This document shows positions 1 through 10,934 of a stretch of 64,000 nucleotides of DNA, piece by piece; the stretch's first letter is position 1, and every line of letters starts with the position of its first letter. Below the pieces are notes generated by a model that saw only the letters and a program-made list of their open reading frames with translations, was not told where the DNA came from and did not search any database. Both the position numbers and the translations under genes were made by a program. Origin of the DNA: Diacronema lutheri (taxonomy: Eukaryota; Haptophyta; Pavlovophyceae; Pavlovales; Pavlovaceae); contig JAGTXO010000008.1 of assembly GCA_019448385.1 (NCBI GenBank), positions 1,165,573 to 1,229,572 of the forward strand, read 5' to 3'.

Positions 1-633
1 CGCCCGCGCTTGCCGCGCCCACTGCGCGCGAGCGCGCCACACACGCGCTCGCGGGATGGGTGCGTGCGGCAGTTCGACGCGCCGCCCGCACCGCCCGCTT
101 TGGTCGATTCGCCGCGCGCCAACGCCTGCGTGCAGCGCTCGCAGCCTGCGCGCGGAGGCTCGCACGACGCGCACGTGCGGCCCGTGAGCGCGAGCGCGCC
201 GCGGGAATCGGTCGCAACGGTTACGACCGATTCCTCGACGGTTACGCGCTACGGATCGCCGCGCGGCGCCGCCCACGATGGCTGCCCCCGCAACGGTTAC
301 GCGCTGCCCACAATGGCTGCCCGCAGCGCCTCGACCCCAATGGCTGCCCGCAGCGCTCCACGCGCTGAGTTTCGTCTCGAGGGCAGCCAGCGAAACTCAG
401 CGCGCGCGCGCGCGTGCGCGCGCGACGCGGCGCACGCCGCGCTCGTCGTCGAGTCCGGGCAGGGCGTGGAAAAGTCCGGGCCGGGCAGTGCAAGGTGTGG
501 CGATCGCGCGCTCAGCGCGCAGCGCAGTTCGCAGGGGCAAGGCGTGCGCGAGCCGAGCGCCGCAGCATCGGTGCGGCGGTCGACGCCGCGCCGCGCGTGC
601 AGAGCGCTGGCGAGCGGCGCGCGCGCTCGAGCT

Positions 634-840
634 GGCGGCGCGGACACTGGCGGCGCGGATACCGGCGGCGCCGACGCTGGCGGCGCGGACACGGGCGGCG
701 CAGACACGGGCGGCGCGGACACTGGCGGCGCCGACGCTGGCGGCGCGGACACGGGCGGCGCAGACACTGGCGGCGCAGACACTGGCGGCGCAGACACTGG
801 CGGCGCAGACACTGGCGGCACAGACACTGGCGGCGCAGAC
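634..840. repeat. 15-bp tandem repeat, about 14 copies
   Basis: The unit is close to ggcggcgcagacact with single-base variants. In one plus-strand frame it reads Gly-Gly-Ala-Asp-Thr. The unit length is a multiple of three, so it stays open in every frame, which explains several long but meaningless ORFs over it. Confidence 0.9.
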
Positions 841-1240
841 AGTCAGGCGCACAGCCGTGGCGGCAAGCGCGCGCGCGCCGCGTACGACGGCCAAGCAGCC
901 GGGCACAGCCCCGACCGCACCAACCGCCCGGTCGCAGACGCGGCGAGCCCCGACGGGCGTCCATCGTGCGCGCAGCACACGCGTGCGCGCAAGTTGCCCG
1001 CGAAGTGGCGTGCGCCAGCCGCGCGCGACACACCGCGCGCGGGTGCGGGTGCGCCCGCCTCTTCAACGGCGCGCGCGCTTTCTCCACGCGCGGTGCTCGC
1101 AGCCGGCGCCGACGCTGTGCGCCGCGCGTACGCGCGCGGGCCGCACCACGCGGCGCCGCGCGCGCGCCTTGCGCCTCATTGGCTTTTGACGCAGCTCGTG
1201 GTGCAACCGCCTGGGGCCTGCGGCGCGTCAAGGTGGTGCG

Positions 1241-1372
1241 GCGCTTTGGGCGGTACTGGGCAGCATGGCGGCGGGCGCGCCGGTGGCATTGGCGAAGGGC
1301 GCGGCGGCGCTTTGGGCGGTACTGGGCAGCATGGCGGCGGGCGCGCCGGTGGCATTGGCGAAGGGCGCGGCG
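1241..1372. repeat. 66-bp tandem duplication
   Basis: Two adjacent identical copies (1241-1306 and 1307-1372), each starting gcgctttgggcggtactggg. Exact identity suggests a recent duplication. Confidence 0.9.
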
Positions 1373-2020
1373 AGTCGCCGCCCGCGTGCGCGGAGCGCAC
1401 GCGGCACGATGGCGGAGCGGCGGCGGTTCTGAGGCACAGTCTGACTCACGGTCTGAGTCACGGCCTGGCGCCGCCGCCGCCATGCGAGCCGGCGATCCTC
1501 GTGGCGGCCACGCCGGCTGCGCCGCGCAGCGCCGGTGCGGCCGGGCGCTCGCGCGCGCCGCCCGTGCACGACGTCGCTTTGCTCGGGTCGAACGCGTCGA
1601 CGCCGCGCGGCGGCGGCGCGACGTGCATCGCGTGGCGCGCGCTGGAGGAGGCGAAGGGGGGCGAGGACTTCGAGCTGGCGATAGGCGGGGACGCGCCAGT
1701 CGGACGCGGCTCCGGCGCTCGTGACGGCGACGCGAAACGGATCGCGCGCGCGCACGGTGAGTCGACGTCACCTATTTTCTCGCCGCCGTTTCGTTTCGCT
1801 GAGAGCGCGACGCAGCGTGACGCGCTCGGGGCTGGCGGCGGCGAATATGCGGTCGCCCTTGAACCCTGGCCTGCCGGCGGCGCGCGCGCGCGGCGGCTGG
1901 CCGCGCTGTGCGCTCGCTCCTGTCCGGAGAGCGATCGGCAGTGCCCACTGTGGCTGCTGCGCAGTCTCACCCTGTTGCGCTGACTGTGCACTGACAAGTG
2001 ATGTCCACTCAGCCAGACGC

Positions 2021-2180
2021 TTACGACCTCACACTGACCGCAACGGTCGTCTTGATCCACGCGGCCATCTTGGACTGCGGGCAGAGAACCTTGCGCGGGC
2101 CGCCGTGCGCGCTGATTTCGACGTAGTGCCCATCGCGCGAGATAAAGTTCTTCAAGTTCAACCACGATGTAGCCCTCGAA
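2021..2180 (-). other. Possible last exon or fragment of a minus-strand gene
   Basis: On the minus strand an acceptor-like cgcag at about 2180 is followed by a reading frame that looks more protein-like than its surroundings and ends in TAA at 2021-2023. It includes the stretches SRDGHYVEISAHGG and CPQSKMAAWIK. The first residues read best in one frame (FEGYIVVEL) and the rest in another, which hints at a one-base indel and a decayed copy. I do not recognise the family and found no upstream exon before the start of pyridoxal kinase. Confidence 0.25.
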
Positions 2181-2571
2181 GCCTGCGTCTCGTTCCTACG
2201 CTGTCGCTGTCATTGCTGCATGCATGCGGCGCGCCCAATCGCCGATCGGCGTTCGTCTCGGCGGGAGTGGCCGCGCTCGCTTGTCCGCCGCGAGCACAGC
2301 GGACGGCCGCGGTTTGCGCGTCGCGTCCAGCAGGACGGGCATCCCGGCCGACCCGTCTGCTGTGAGGTGTTTGCCCGCACGGCCGCCAATGTGTGTCAAC
2401 GTTGCGGGCGCGTTCGCCGGCTGCCGCGCTTGCCACCATCTCACATCTCACATCGGCAAACAAGCCGAACAGCGCCACGCCGGGGTCGTCTCCCGCCAAA
2501 CGGAGAAAAACCGGAAAACTGAAAATTCTCAGACGTTGTGTGCCGGTTTTCGCGTCGAGGACGGGCCGGCG

Positions 2572-3633
2572 ATGGTCGAGTCGCGCGTGCTCTCGATCCA
2601 GAGCCACGTGGTGCACGGGTACGTGGGGAACAAGGCGGCCGTGTTGCCGCTGCAGATACTTGGCCTCGAGGTCGACTTCATTAACTCGGTGCAGTTTAGC
2701 AACCATACGGGCTACCCAAAGTTTACCGGCGAACGGCTCGGCGGCGACGCGCTTGGCGAGCTCGTCTCGGGGCTGCGCGCGAACGGGCTGATCGGGTACA
2801 CGCACGTGCTCACCGGTTACATTGGCGCGGCCTCGTTCCTCCGCGCCGTCATCGCCACTGTCAAGGCCGTGCGCGAGGCGCAGCCCAGCGCCGTGTACGT
2901 GTGCGACCCGGTCCTCGGCGACGGCGGCAGGCTCTACGTGCCCGAGGAGCTCGTCGACATCTACCGTGAGGAGGTGCTGCCGCTCGCGTCGGTGCTCACA
3001 CCCAATCACTTTGAGGCCGAGCTTCTCACGCGCTCCACTATCGCCACAGAGGACGACGCGTTCCGCGCGTGCGCCGCGCTCCACGCGCGTGGCGTCCGCA
3101 CCATCGTGATTACATCCGCCGTGCTCCGCGCCGACGGCGCGAACGGCGGCGCGAACGGTGGCGCGGACGGCGGCAAGGGCGGTGGCGACGGCGGCAGCGG
3201 CGACGGCGAGGGCGGGCGCGTGATCACGCTCCTTGCGAGCCAGCGCTCCGCCGGCGCGCCCGCCGACACGCGCTACCGGATCGAGATTCCGGCGATCCGG
3301 GGCGCGTACACGGGCACGGGCGACCTGACGGCCGCGCTCATCCTCGCGTGGATGCACAAGCTCCGCGGCGGCGGTGGTGGTCGCGAGAGCGGCAGTGTAG
3401 ACGGCGGCGGCGTCCGCGGAATTGGCGGCGACGGCGGCGGTGCCTCCGGCGCCGACGACGACGAAGGCGACGACGACCTGGCGACGGCACTCGAGCGCGC
3501 GGTCGCGTCCGTCCAGGCGGTCCTCCGACGGACACACGACGAGACGGGCCCGGGCTCGGAGCTGCGGCTTGTGCAGAGCATCGGCGAGCTCGCGTCACCG
3601 ACGGTGACGCTGCGCGCGCAGCGTGTTTCATAG
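2572..3633 (+). CDS. PDXK: Pyridoxal kinase (PDXK family)
   Basis: Phosphorylates pyridoxal, pyridoxine and pyridoxamine with ATP in the vitamin B6 salvage pathway, normally in the cytosol. The 353-residue product starts at ATG 2572, where family similarity begins (VLSIQSHVVHGYVGNKAA); the frame is open further upstream but without similarity. Conserved blocks follow in family order: NSVQFSNHTGY, the Tyr/Thr-rich segment around HVLTGY, VYVCDPVLGDGG, LTPNHFEAELL, and the GTGDL nucleotide-binding loop with its catalytic Asp near residue 250. It is about 40 residues longer than the human enzyme (312 residues) because of two Gly/Asp-rich insertions (about 3133-3210 and 3366-3475), typical of low-complexity expansion in this genome. 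No introns. Convergent with the F-box gene, with about 220 bp between the two stops. Confidence 0.93.
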   Translation: MVESRVLSIQSHVVHGYVGNKAAVLPLQILGLEVDFINSVQFSNHTGYPKFTGERLGGDALGELVSGLRANGLIGYTHVLTGYIGAASFLRAVIATVKAVREAQPSAVYVCDPVLGDGGRLYVPEELVDIYREEVLPLASVLTPNHFEAELLTRSTIATEDDAFRACAALHARGVRTIVITSAVLRADGANGGANGGADGGKGGGDGGSGDGEGGRVITLLASQRSAGAPADTRYRIEIPAIRGAYTGTGDLTAALILAWMHKLRGGGGGRESGSVDGGGVRGIGGDGGGASGADDDEGDDDLATALERAVASVQAVLRRTHDETGPGSELRLVQSIGELASPTVTLRAQRVS

Positions 3634-3851
3634 GAAGGTCATGCCGCTGGCCCCAATTTTGAATTTGTCGTAGAGGGAATCGGCGAGCTCGCGGGAACTG
3701 GCACGACGAGCACAGGGTCAACGCCTTTCGGACCGACGCTGCGTGCACACTTCCGCTCGCTCCGTTCGTCACGCCTCGGCCCCGTGCACGCCCTTCCTGC
3801 TGACCCGCCTGTAAGCGTCGTAATGCGAAAAATAATGCTTTTACCCTTTCC

Positions 3852-5780
3852 TCAATCCTCGCCCTCGTCCTCATCCGCCGCCCACGCGCCCACGTACGTG
3901 AAACCGCCACCAATGTCCTCCGAGACCGTGCGCGAGATGGCGCGCCGCGCCGCCGGCGGGTCGCTCTCACGCCACGAGTGCCGCTCGCGCTCAAACGCGC
4001 AGAACACGAGCACGAGCGACGTCGCGCTCCACAGCGCGGCGAAGGTGCGCGGCGGCGGCGCACTGCTGGCGTCGACCGCCGCACGCGCCGACGCGCCGCT
4101 CGACCATTGCGCGCCGCCACCGCCGCCACCGCCGCCGTCGCCGTCGTCGCCGTCGCGGTCGTCGCCGTCGCGGCCGCCATCGTGTCGCGCGAGTGCGAAA
4201 AGCAGTAATGGCTCCCACTCCGGCCGCCATGCGCTCGGCACGCGGTTGATCTGCATCTGGCCGGCGAGCACGGCCGCGAGCGTGCCGGGCGCGCCGCCCG
4301 TCGTCTGCAGGTGCGCACGATGCCGGTCCTCTATAGGCCGCGGGCCGAGCGGCGGCGGGCGCATCGCCGCCGCCGCCAGCTGCGCGGCTGCGCCGATCGC
4401 GCCGCCGACCGCGCCGTCGAGCCGGGCGGGCCCGTGGCGGGCGCGGCGCACGGGCTCAAGCGGCGCGTAGAAGCTGGTGTAGTTCGCCGGCACGTTCTGA
4501 TCGCCTAGAACCTTCCGGAAGACGAGCCGTTCGGGCAACTGATCGTCGACGTCGGTTTCATACGAGCGCGTCGAGCGCCAAGCGCCGGTAATGGCAGCGC
4601 CGGCGGCCGCGGCAGCGCTCCCAAAGACGCCGGCGCCGAGGCTGAGGCCGAGGCCGAACCCGCGCGCGAGCGACGCCTGCTGCGCCGGCCAATCGCCGAT
4701 CGGGTCCAGCGGGTGCACGTCCGGCTCGCCGCTTTTCAAATGGCGCACCTCAACGAGCTCCAGGCCGTGCGCGCCGTAGCGCGAGACGTAGAGGCCGGAG
4801 AGCGCGCGCGCGCACGACACGTCACCGTGCTCGCCAGGTGGCCACGCGGCGTCCTCGGCGCCGTCGGCGCCGCCGCCGCCGGCCGAGCCGGCGCGCGGCG
4901 CGCCGCCGAGCTCGTCGTGCGCGGGCGGGCGTGGTGGCGGCAGAGCGCGCGCGTGCGGGAGCAGGCCATTCCCCGCCAGCCGCACGAAGACTTCGCGCCC
5001 GCTCGCGCCCGCGCGGCGCGCGCGCGGCTCGAGACCGGCGTGGACGCCGCGCGGCGGGTCGTGAAGTGAATCCGCGACGCCATCGGCAAACGACGCGACG
5101 AGCTGGCCGATCCGGCCGCCATTGTGCGCGCGCGAGTGGGTGAATTGAACGCACGCCGACGAGCCGTGCGCGCCCGGCAGGCCGCCCAGGTACCGCTCGC
5201 CCTCGACGACCTCGAGCCGCACGCGAACGGGCGCGGCTGTGGAGGCCGCGCCGATGCCGCCGCGGTCAGACGCGCCGCCGCCCTCGGCGCGGGCGTGCGC
5301 GGCGTCGAAGGCCTTGCCGGCGGCCATGGCGGCCGGCGCGGCCTCCACAGCCGCGCGCAAGGCGAAGAGGCGGTCGGTGCGCAGGCCGAGCATGGAATCC
5401 TCCGACGGTAGCGCGCGGCGCGTGAGCGTGCCGACGAGCAGCCCGTCGTCGGCCCACGCGGTGTGGAGCAGAGCGCCGTTGGGCTGGCGTGAGAGGGACG
5501 ACCAGTAGCCGACACCGCCGTGCTGGTCCGTCAGCTCGAGCAGCTGGAACAGCGCGCTGTAGCTCGGCACGCGCGCGCGCGCGCACAGCTCGTCGAGCCA
5601 GCCGCCCACCGCCGACGCGTCCATGCCGAGCGCAATCTCGCGCGCGGCGCAGTGGTGGCGCCAGAGCTGCTCGTCGCGCGAGGCTACACGCAGCTCGGCG
5701 CACACGAGCGCGCACGCGCGTGTGTCCGCGGGCGACGCATGCCGCAGGACGCTCGCCCAGGCGTCCGCGTGCAGCTCCAT
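3852..5780 (-). CDS. F-box protein, FBXO31-like
   Basis: Single-exon protein of 642 residues. The N-terminal 45 residues fit an F-box (WASVLRHASPADTRACALVCAELRVAS then LWRHHC), the module that docks on SKP1 in SCF ubiquitin ligases. Further on, SGLYVSRYGAHGLELVEV and, after an insertion, VLGDQNVPANYTSFYAPL match the substrate-recognition region of FBXO31 and plant relatives (pattern G.Y..HG.E followed by .GD.N.PA). The inference is that it selects a target protein for ubiquitination; the target cannot be read from sequence. The middle (about residues 150-330) is poorly conserved and rich in Gly/Ala. The ATG at 5780 is 115 bp from the start of the divergent coiled-coil gene, so the promoter must be short and probably shared. 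Alternative: another F-box class with a similar C-terminal sheet. Confidence 0.82.
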   Translation of the reverse strand: MELHADAWASVLRHASPADTRACALVCAELRVASRDEQLWRHHCAAREIALGMDASAVGGWLDELCARARVPSYSALFQLLELTDQHGGVGYWSSLSRQPNGALLHTAWADDGLLVGTLTRRALPSEDSMLGLRTDRLFALRAAVEAAPAAMAAGKAFDAAHARAEGGGASDRGGIGAASTAAPVRVRLEVVEGERYLGGLPGAHGSSACVQFTHSRAHNGGRIGQLVASFADGVADSLHDPPRGVHAGLEPRARRAGASGREVFVRLAGNGLLPHARALPPPRPPAHDELGGAPRAGSAGGGGADGAEDAAWPPGEHGDVSCARALSGLYVSRYGAHGLELVEVRHLKSGEPDVHPLDPIGDWPAQQASLARGFGLGLSLGAGVFGSAAAAAGAAITGAWRSTRSYETDVDDQLPERLVFRKVLGDQNVPANYTSFYAPLEPVRRARHGPARLDGAVGGAIGAAAQLAAAAMRPPPLGPRPIEDRHRAHLQTTGGAPGTLAAVLAGQMQINRVPSAWRPEWEPLLLFALARHDGGRDGDDRDGDDGDGGGGGGGGAQWSSGASARAAVDASSAPPPRTFAALWSATSLVLVFCAFERERHSWRESDPPAARRAISRTVSEDIGGGFTYVGAWAADEDEGED

Positions 5781-5895
5781 CAGCCGCGCGCGCGTCGAAG
5801 TTTCACGCCGTGACGCGGTAGTTACGCGTCACCCCCGTTTGGCGGGCTGCCGTCGTTTGAACGCGCGGTGGGGCACGGCCTGCCTTGGCCGCGAG
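5781..5895. promoter_or_regulatory. Short divergent promoter
   Basis: Only 115 bp separate the start codons of the F-box gene (-) and the coiled-coil gene (+). The stretch is less GC-rich than the coding DNA around it (for example gttacgcgtcacccccgttt). No clear TATA box. Shared control is inferred from position only. Confidence 0.4.
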
Positions 5896-8383
5896 ATGGA
5901 GGACGTCGAGAGCCTCAAGCGCGCGCTCTTCGATGTGCAGACGCGCAACTTTGTGCTCGAGGCGCGCGCTCGCGCGCGCGCACGCGCGCGCCGCGAGCCG
6001 TGGCGCGGCGCCTCGCCGCGCGCCCGCTGCGCGCCGCGCCTCGCCGAGGCGCGAGCGCGCGCCGCCGCGCGCACCACCGCGGCACCGCTGCGCGCAGAAC
6101 CAAGTGGCGGATTTGGCGGGCGGACAGGAGGGCTCGCGGATCCACGAGGAGCTGCTCGCGACACGCGAGAGCCTTGTGAGGCGCGACGAGGAGCTGCAGG
6201 TCCGCCACGCGCGCGCGCGCACGTCCGCGCCGGCGCGCGCGCGCGCTCACGCGCACATTGGCGCGCGCGCGCGCCGGTGCGCGCCGATGCGCCGCGCGCA
6301 GGCGTGCGAGCGCAAGCTGGGTGGGAGCAAGGAGGAGGTGCGGCAGCTCAAGCAGCTGCTCGTCAAGGCGCGCGGCACGATCGGCGCGCTCGAGGCGCGC
6401 GCCTCCGCGTCCGATGCCGAGGCGGTCGCCGCGGCCGACGAGCTGCACGCGAGCCGCGCTGACGCGGACGCGTTGCGCAAAACATGCGCGGCGGCGACGA
6501 GCGGCGCGCGGCGCGCTGTGTGCGGCACCGAGGCGCTCTGCGCCGCGCTCGCCGACGCCGACGCCGAGTTCGCTGCCCTCCTTGCTGCGCATGTCGGTTA
6601 CGCCTCGGAAATCGAAGCGACGAAACAGACGGCGCGCCGCACGGCTGCGCACGGTTCGGCTGCGCTGAGCGACGCGACGGGCGAGGTGGCGCGGCTGCGC
6701 GTCGACGGCTCGAAGCTGCGCGGGCGCGTCGCCGCGCTCGACGCCGAGCTCGCCCGCCTCCGCGAGCAGCTGCGCGTGCGTGAGCGCGAGGGCGCGGCCA
6801 CGGCGGCGGCCGCGGCCAACGGCGCGGCCGCCGCGGCGGTGCTCGAGGTGCAGCTCAGCGCGGCGCGCGAGCAGGGCTCGGAGGCGGCCGCGCAGCTGGC
6901 GCGTGCGCACGCCGAGCTCGACGCGCGCGCGCTCGCCCTCGCCGAGCGCAATGCTGAGCTCGAGCGCGCGCGAGCGCTCGGCGAGGCGGCGACGCGGCGG
7001 CGCGCGGCGGCCGACGCCGACAGCGTGCGGCGCGAGCAGCGGTGCGCGGCGCTCGAGGCGCAGCTGGCGGTCGCGTTGTCGGACGCGTCCGCCGCGCGCG
7101 CCGCGCTCGACGCCGCGCGCTCTGCCGCGCTCGGCGCCGAGCTGGGCAGCGCGGCCGCGATGCGCGCGGTTGTGGTCGACTTCGCGCAAGTCGACGTCGC
7201 GCTCGGCGCGGCCGACGCGCGCGCGCGCGCCGAGCTGGCGGGCGCGCTCGCGCGCGGCGCGGCAGAAGCGGCGGAGCGCGAGCGGGAGGCCGCTGCGCGC
7301 GTGCGCGCGCTCGAGGCCGAGCTTGGGCGCACGCGCGCCGAGCTCGGCGCAAGCGACCGCAGGCTGGCGGACGCGACTTTGAAACTCGGCGCGTCCGCTA
7401 AGGCCGCGTTGCAGGTGCGTGCGCTGCAAGCGCACGTGTCGGATTTGTCGGACAAGCTCGCGAAGAAGGCGGCCATGTGCGAGCGCCTGCTCAAGCGCGC
7501 CGCGCCCGCCACCGCCGCCGGCGCGGCCGCCGGCGGCGCGGACGCCGCGGACGCCGCGGACGGCGGCACGCCGCGCGCGCTGCCGGCCGCCGTCGACTGC
7601 GCGCCGTGCGACGCGCGCGCGCGCGCGAGCTCGTCCGAGCTCGCCGCCGATCCGCCGTCCGCCGGCGCGGCGCGGCGGCCCGCGTCGCGCGCGCGCGAGC
7701 TGTGCGGGCACGCGGAGCTGTGCGGCAAGGAGAACCTTCCGACGAGCGCGCGGGAGCTGTGCGGCAAGGACAACTTTCCAACGAGCGCGCGCGCGCCGTG
7801 CGGCGGTGCGGCAGGCGATGGCGGCGGCGGCGGCGGCGACGACGGCGACGATGACGCGCGTGCGCCCTACGCCGCGTCGCGCGCGCCGTCCGTGCCGCGC
7901 TCGAGCTCGCGCTCGCGTTCGGGCCCTTTGCACCGCCCCTCCTTCCAACCTGCCGGACGCCGGACCAGCGGCGCGCTCGCGCTGCCCGCCCGGCAGTCCG
8001 ACCGCTCCGTCCTGACGCCGCGCGCCGGCCCGCCGTGCCCCGCGCCCGGCGCGCGCTTGACGCCCGCGCGGCGCGCGGGCGGCTCGTGCGCGTCCTCGGA
8101 CGTCGGACGCGGCGCGACTGGGCCGCACGCCGGCGGTGCGTGCCCGCCGGCCGCGCCGGCGCTGCCCGGCGCCTGCGCCGTCGCCGACGGCTGTGCACCA
8201 GCCGACGCCCGTGCGCCTTCGCGCGAGGAGCCGGAGCCCGCCAACGATGGCGCCGAAGCGCCGGCGCGCGAGCGGCGCAAGTCGGGCGTCAAGCTCGTCC
8301 CCTCGCGCTACCTTGACCTGGGCGTGTCTGCAGCGCGCGGCGCCGGCGTGAATGTGACGACGCGCTCGGCCAGCCGGCGCTGA
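5896..8383 (+). CDS. Long coiled-coil protein with KEN-type motif
   Basis: Predicted join 5896-5961, 6098-6199, 6302-8383 (about 749 residues). Exon 1 reads MEDVESLKRALFDVQTRNF. Joining it through a GC donor at 5962 keeps a heptad pattern (VLENQVADL); a GT donor at 5953 is the alternative and is also in phase. Most of the protein (about residues 20-530) is Glu/Ala/Leu/Arg heptads, so a long dimeric coiled coil is expected. The C-terminal quarter is basic, Ser/Pro/Ala-rich and probably disordered. Two tandem copies of an LCGK(E/D)N(L/F)PTS motif lie at about 7728-7782; the first contains KENLP, which resembles a KEN-box degron of the anaphase-promoting complex. I do not recognise the family; a cytoskeletal or mitotic scaffold is a guess. 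It converges with NOLC1, leaving 73 bp. Confidence 0.7.
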
Positions 8384-8456
8384 CCGCTGTCGGCCATGGA
8401 CGGTGGGGAAAAGGTGGGAAGTAGAATTAGTAATCATCCCCGAGTGAAAACTAGGG

Positions 8457-10412
8457 CTACTCGTCGTCAGAGTCGCGGAACTTGACGCTGTTCACCGCGC
8501 AGTCGATCTGCCCGCCCGTGTACGTCCCCTTCTTCCGCTTGTCCTTCTCCTTGCGGAACTGCGTGCCCTTCACTTTGGACAGCACCTCGTTCGCCTTCGC
8601 GCCCCATTGGTAATTGAGGCCCACCTTGCCCGTCTCGAGCATCGCGTTGAACGAGTTGTCCTTAAGCCGCGCGTCAAAGTCGTAAAAGGCAACCTCCGAG
8701 TCGTCGACGCGGCGGAAGGGCGTGTTGCCCTGCGCGCGCTTGGTGGCGGACGCGCCCGCGCCGCCGGCGGTGGCGGGCGTCGCGGCCGCGGCCGGCTCTT
8801 GCTTGACGCGCGACACGGCGGCAGCGGTGGCCGGCCGCTTGGCGGCCGGCGTCGGCGCATCGTCCTCGGGGTCCGAGCTCTCGTCGGACTCGTCGTCGGA
8901 TTTGGTGTCGGACTCGGCATCGGAGCTGTCCGAGTCCGACGCGGCGGCGGCGGCGGCGGCGGCGTCCGGCGGCACGGGCGCGCGGCTGGCGGCGAGCGGC
9001 GCGTCTTCCGGGCCGTCCGAGCTGTCGGAATCGTCGGACTCGTCCGAGCTGTCGGCGTCGGACTGCGGGGCGGCCTTTGCGGCTGGAACGGTCGGGGCGG
9101 GCGCGGCCTTGGCCGCGGCGGCGTCGTCCGAGCTGTCGGAATCGTCGGACTTGTCCGAGCTGTCGGCGTCGGACTGAGGGGCGGCCTTTGCGGCTGGAGC
9201 GGTCGGGGCGGGCGCGGCCTTGGCCGCGGCGGCGTCGTCCGAGCTGTCGGAATCGTCGGACTCGTCCGAGCTGTCGGCGTCGGACTGCGGGGCGGCCTTT
9301 GCGGCTGGGGCGGGCGCAGCCTTGGCCGCGGCGGCGTCGTCCGAGCTGTCGGAATCGTCGGACTCGTCCGAGCTGTCGGCGTCGGACTGAGGGGCGGCCT
9401 TTGCGGCTGGAGCGGTCGGGGCGGGCGCGGCCTTGGCCGCGGCGGCGTCGTCCGAGCTGTCGGAATCGTCGGACTCGTCCGAGCTGTCGGCGTCGGACTG
9501 CGGGGCGGCCTTTGCGGCTGGAGCGGTCGGGGCGGGCGCGGCCTTGGCCGCGGCGGCGTCGTCCGAGCTGTCGGAATCGTCGGACTCGTCCGAGCTGTCG
9601 GCGTCGGACTGCGGGGCGGCCTTTGCGGCTGGGGCGGGCGCAGCCTTGGCCGCGGCGGCGTCGTCCGAGCTGTCGGAATCGTCGGACTCGTCCGAGCTGT
9701 CGGAACCGTCGTCCGAGCTGCCGGGCGGCGCAGCCGCAGCCGCGGCTGGCATGGACTTGGCTGGCGCGGGCGCAGCCGTGGCGGCATTCGCCGCTGTGTC
9801 CGAGCTGTCGGAGTCGTCGGAGTCGTCGGAGCTGTCGGAACCGTCCGAGCTGGCGGCCGCGCCAGCACGCGCAGGGGGCGCTGCGCCCACGTGTGGCTTC
9901 TTGGCGGGCGGCTCGTCGTCCGAGCTGTCGCTGTCGGAGCTGTCGGAACCGTCCGACGAATCGGCGTCAGAATCCGAGCGCGCGCCGGCTGCGCCGCCGC
10001 GTCCCGAGTCAGGCGCGGCGCGCTTCGCGCCGGCGGTGGGCGGCGCGGCGGCGGCGGCAGCAGGCGCGGCGCGCGCGGCGGGCGGCGGCGGCTTCTCCTC
10101 CGACGAGTCCGACGAGCTGTCGTCCGACCCGTCGCTGTCGGAGCTGTCGGATTTATCCGACGAGTCGGCGTCGGAATCCGAGCGCGCGCCGGCCGTGCCG
10201 CCCGACGGCTTGGGCGCCGCCGCGCCGTTCGCGACGGCGGCGGGCGCGGCGCGCGCACGCGGTGCGGCCGGCGTGGCGCCCTCCTCCTTCAGGCCGTCGT
10301 CCGAGCTGCTGTCGTCCTCGTCCGAAGAGGAGCTGCTCGCGGCCGCGGCTGCCTTGTCGACCGCCTTGTCGGCCGGCGCGGCCGGCGCAGCGCTCGGCGC
10401 AGCGCCGCCGAG

Positions 10413-10448
<36 letters not shown>

Positions 10449-10934
10449 CGAAGAACTCTCGCCGTCCTTGGACGAGCTCTCGTCCGAGTCGTCCGAGTCG
10501 TCCGAATCGGCCTTCGCCGCACCGCCGGCGCCGTGCCCGTTCGCGCCCGCGCCGGCCGCGGCGGCGCCCACGTTCGCGTTCGCGTCCGAGTCGTCCGAGC
10601 TCGTGTCGGACTCCGAGTCCGACGTGCTCTCGTACTTGCCGTGGGGTTTGGCGGCGCCCGGCGGCTTGGGCGGCTCGGCGGCATGCTCATCCGCCTCCTC
10701 ATCCGGGCTCTCGTCCGAGCCCTCCGACGAGTCGGACGAGCTGGCGTCCGACGCGGCGGCCGCTGGCGCGGGCTTTGTGGCGCCCAGCGCGCGGCCGACG
10801 AGATCGCGGAGCGACTCGCTCGCGGGCTTGGTGGGCCGGATGTCGGTTTCCTTGACGAGCGCCTGCGCCGTCACCGTCAGCCCGCGCGCGACCAGCTCGC
10901 CGTGCACCAGCGCGAGCAGCGTGGCGTCGTCCAT
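8457..10934 (-). CDS. NOLC1: Nopp140/NOLC1-like nucleolar phosphoprotein (SRP40 C-terminal domain)
   Basis: Intronless, 825 residues. The N-terminus (residues about 1-50, ATLLALVHGELVARGLTVTAQALVKET) fits the LisH-like start of Nopp140. The centre alternates acidic Ser/Asp/Glu blocks (SSDESDDSDSSDD) with Ala/Pro/Lys linkers, the CK2-phosphorylated repeats of the family. The C-terminal 85 residues are the diagnostic SRP40_C domain: TPFRRVDDSEV, NYQWGAKANEVLSKVKGTQF, RKEKDKRKKGTYTGG and VNSVKF. The family shuttles between nucleolus and Cajal bodies and escorts snoRNPs and RNA polymerase I factors. The central repeats (8990-9730) are 111-bp units with 102-bp variants. The start codon lies 108 bp from the divergent kinase start. 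Confidence 0.92.
8995..9735. repeat. Coding tandem repeat in NOLC1 (111/102-bp units)
   Basis: Six to seven copies of a unit encoding an Ala/Lys/Pro linker plus a Ser/Asp/Glu acidic block. Unit length is 111 bp (37 codons), or 102 bp where three codons are missing. Copies are nearly identical at the DNA level, so they are probably still expanding and contracting. Confidence 0.9.

Larger units (their letters stand above)
1..2020. other. Low-complexity GC-rich stretch, no supported gene
   Basis: All six frames are largely open here because of base composition, and their translations are Ala/Arg/Gly/Pro-rich without any recognisable fold. I see no protein family, RNA gene or convincing exon series. 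Two tandem repeats inside it are listed separately. A GT-rich donor-like site (cacggtgagt) near 1757 could be the end of an exon on the plus strand, but nothing downstream joins to it convincingly. Confidence 0.5.

Noticed and set aside
10-1983. A 657-residue plus-strand ORF near the left edge
   Set aside because: Its translation is low-complexity and includes two tandem repeats; no start context, domain or splice pattern supports it.
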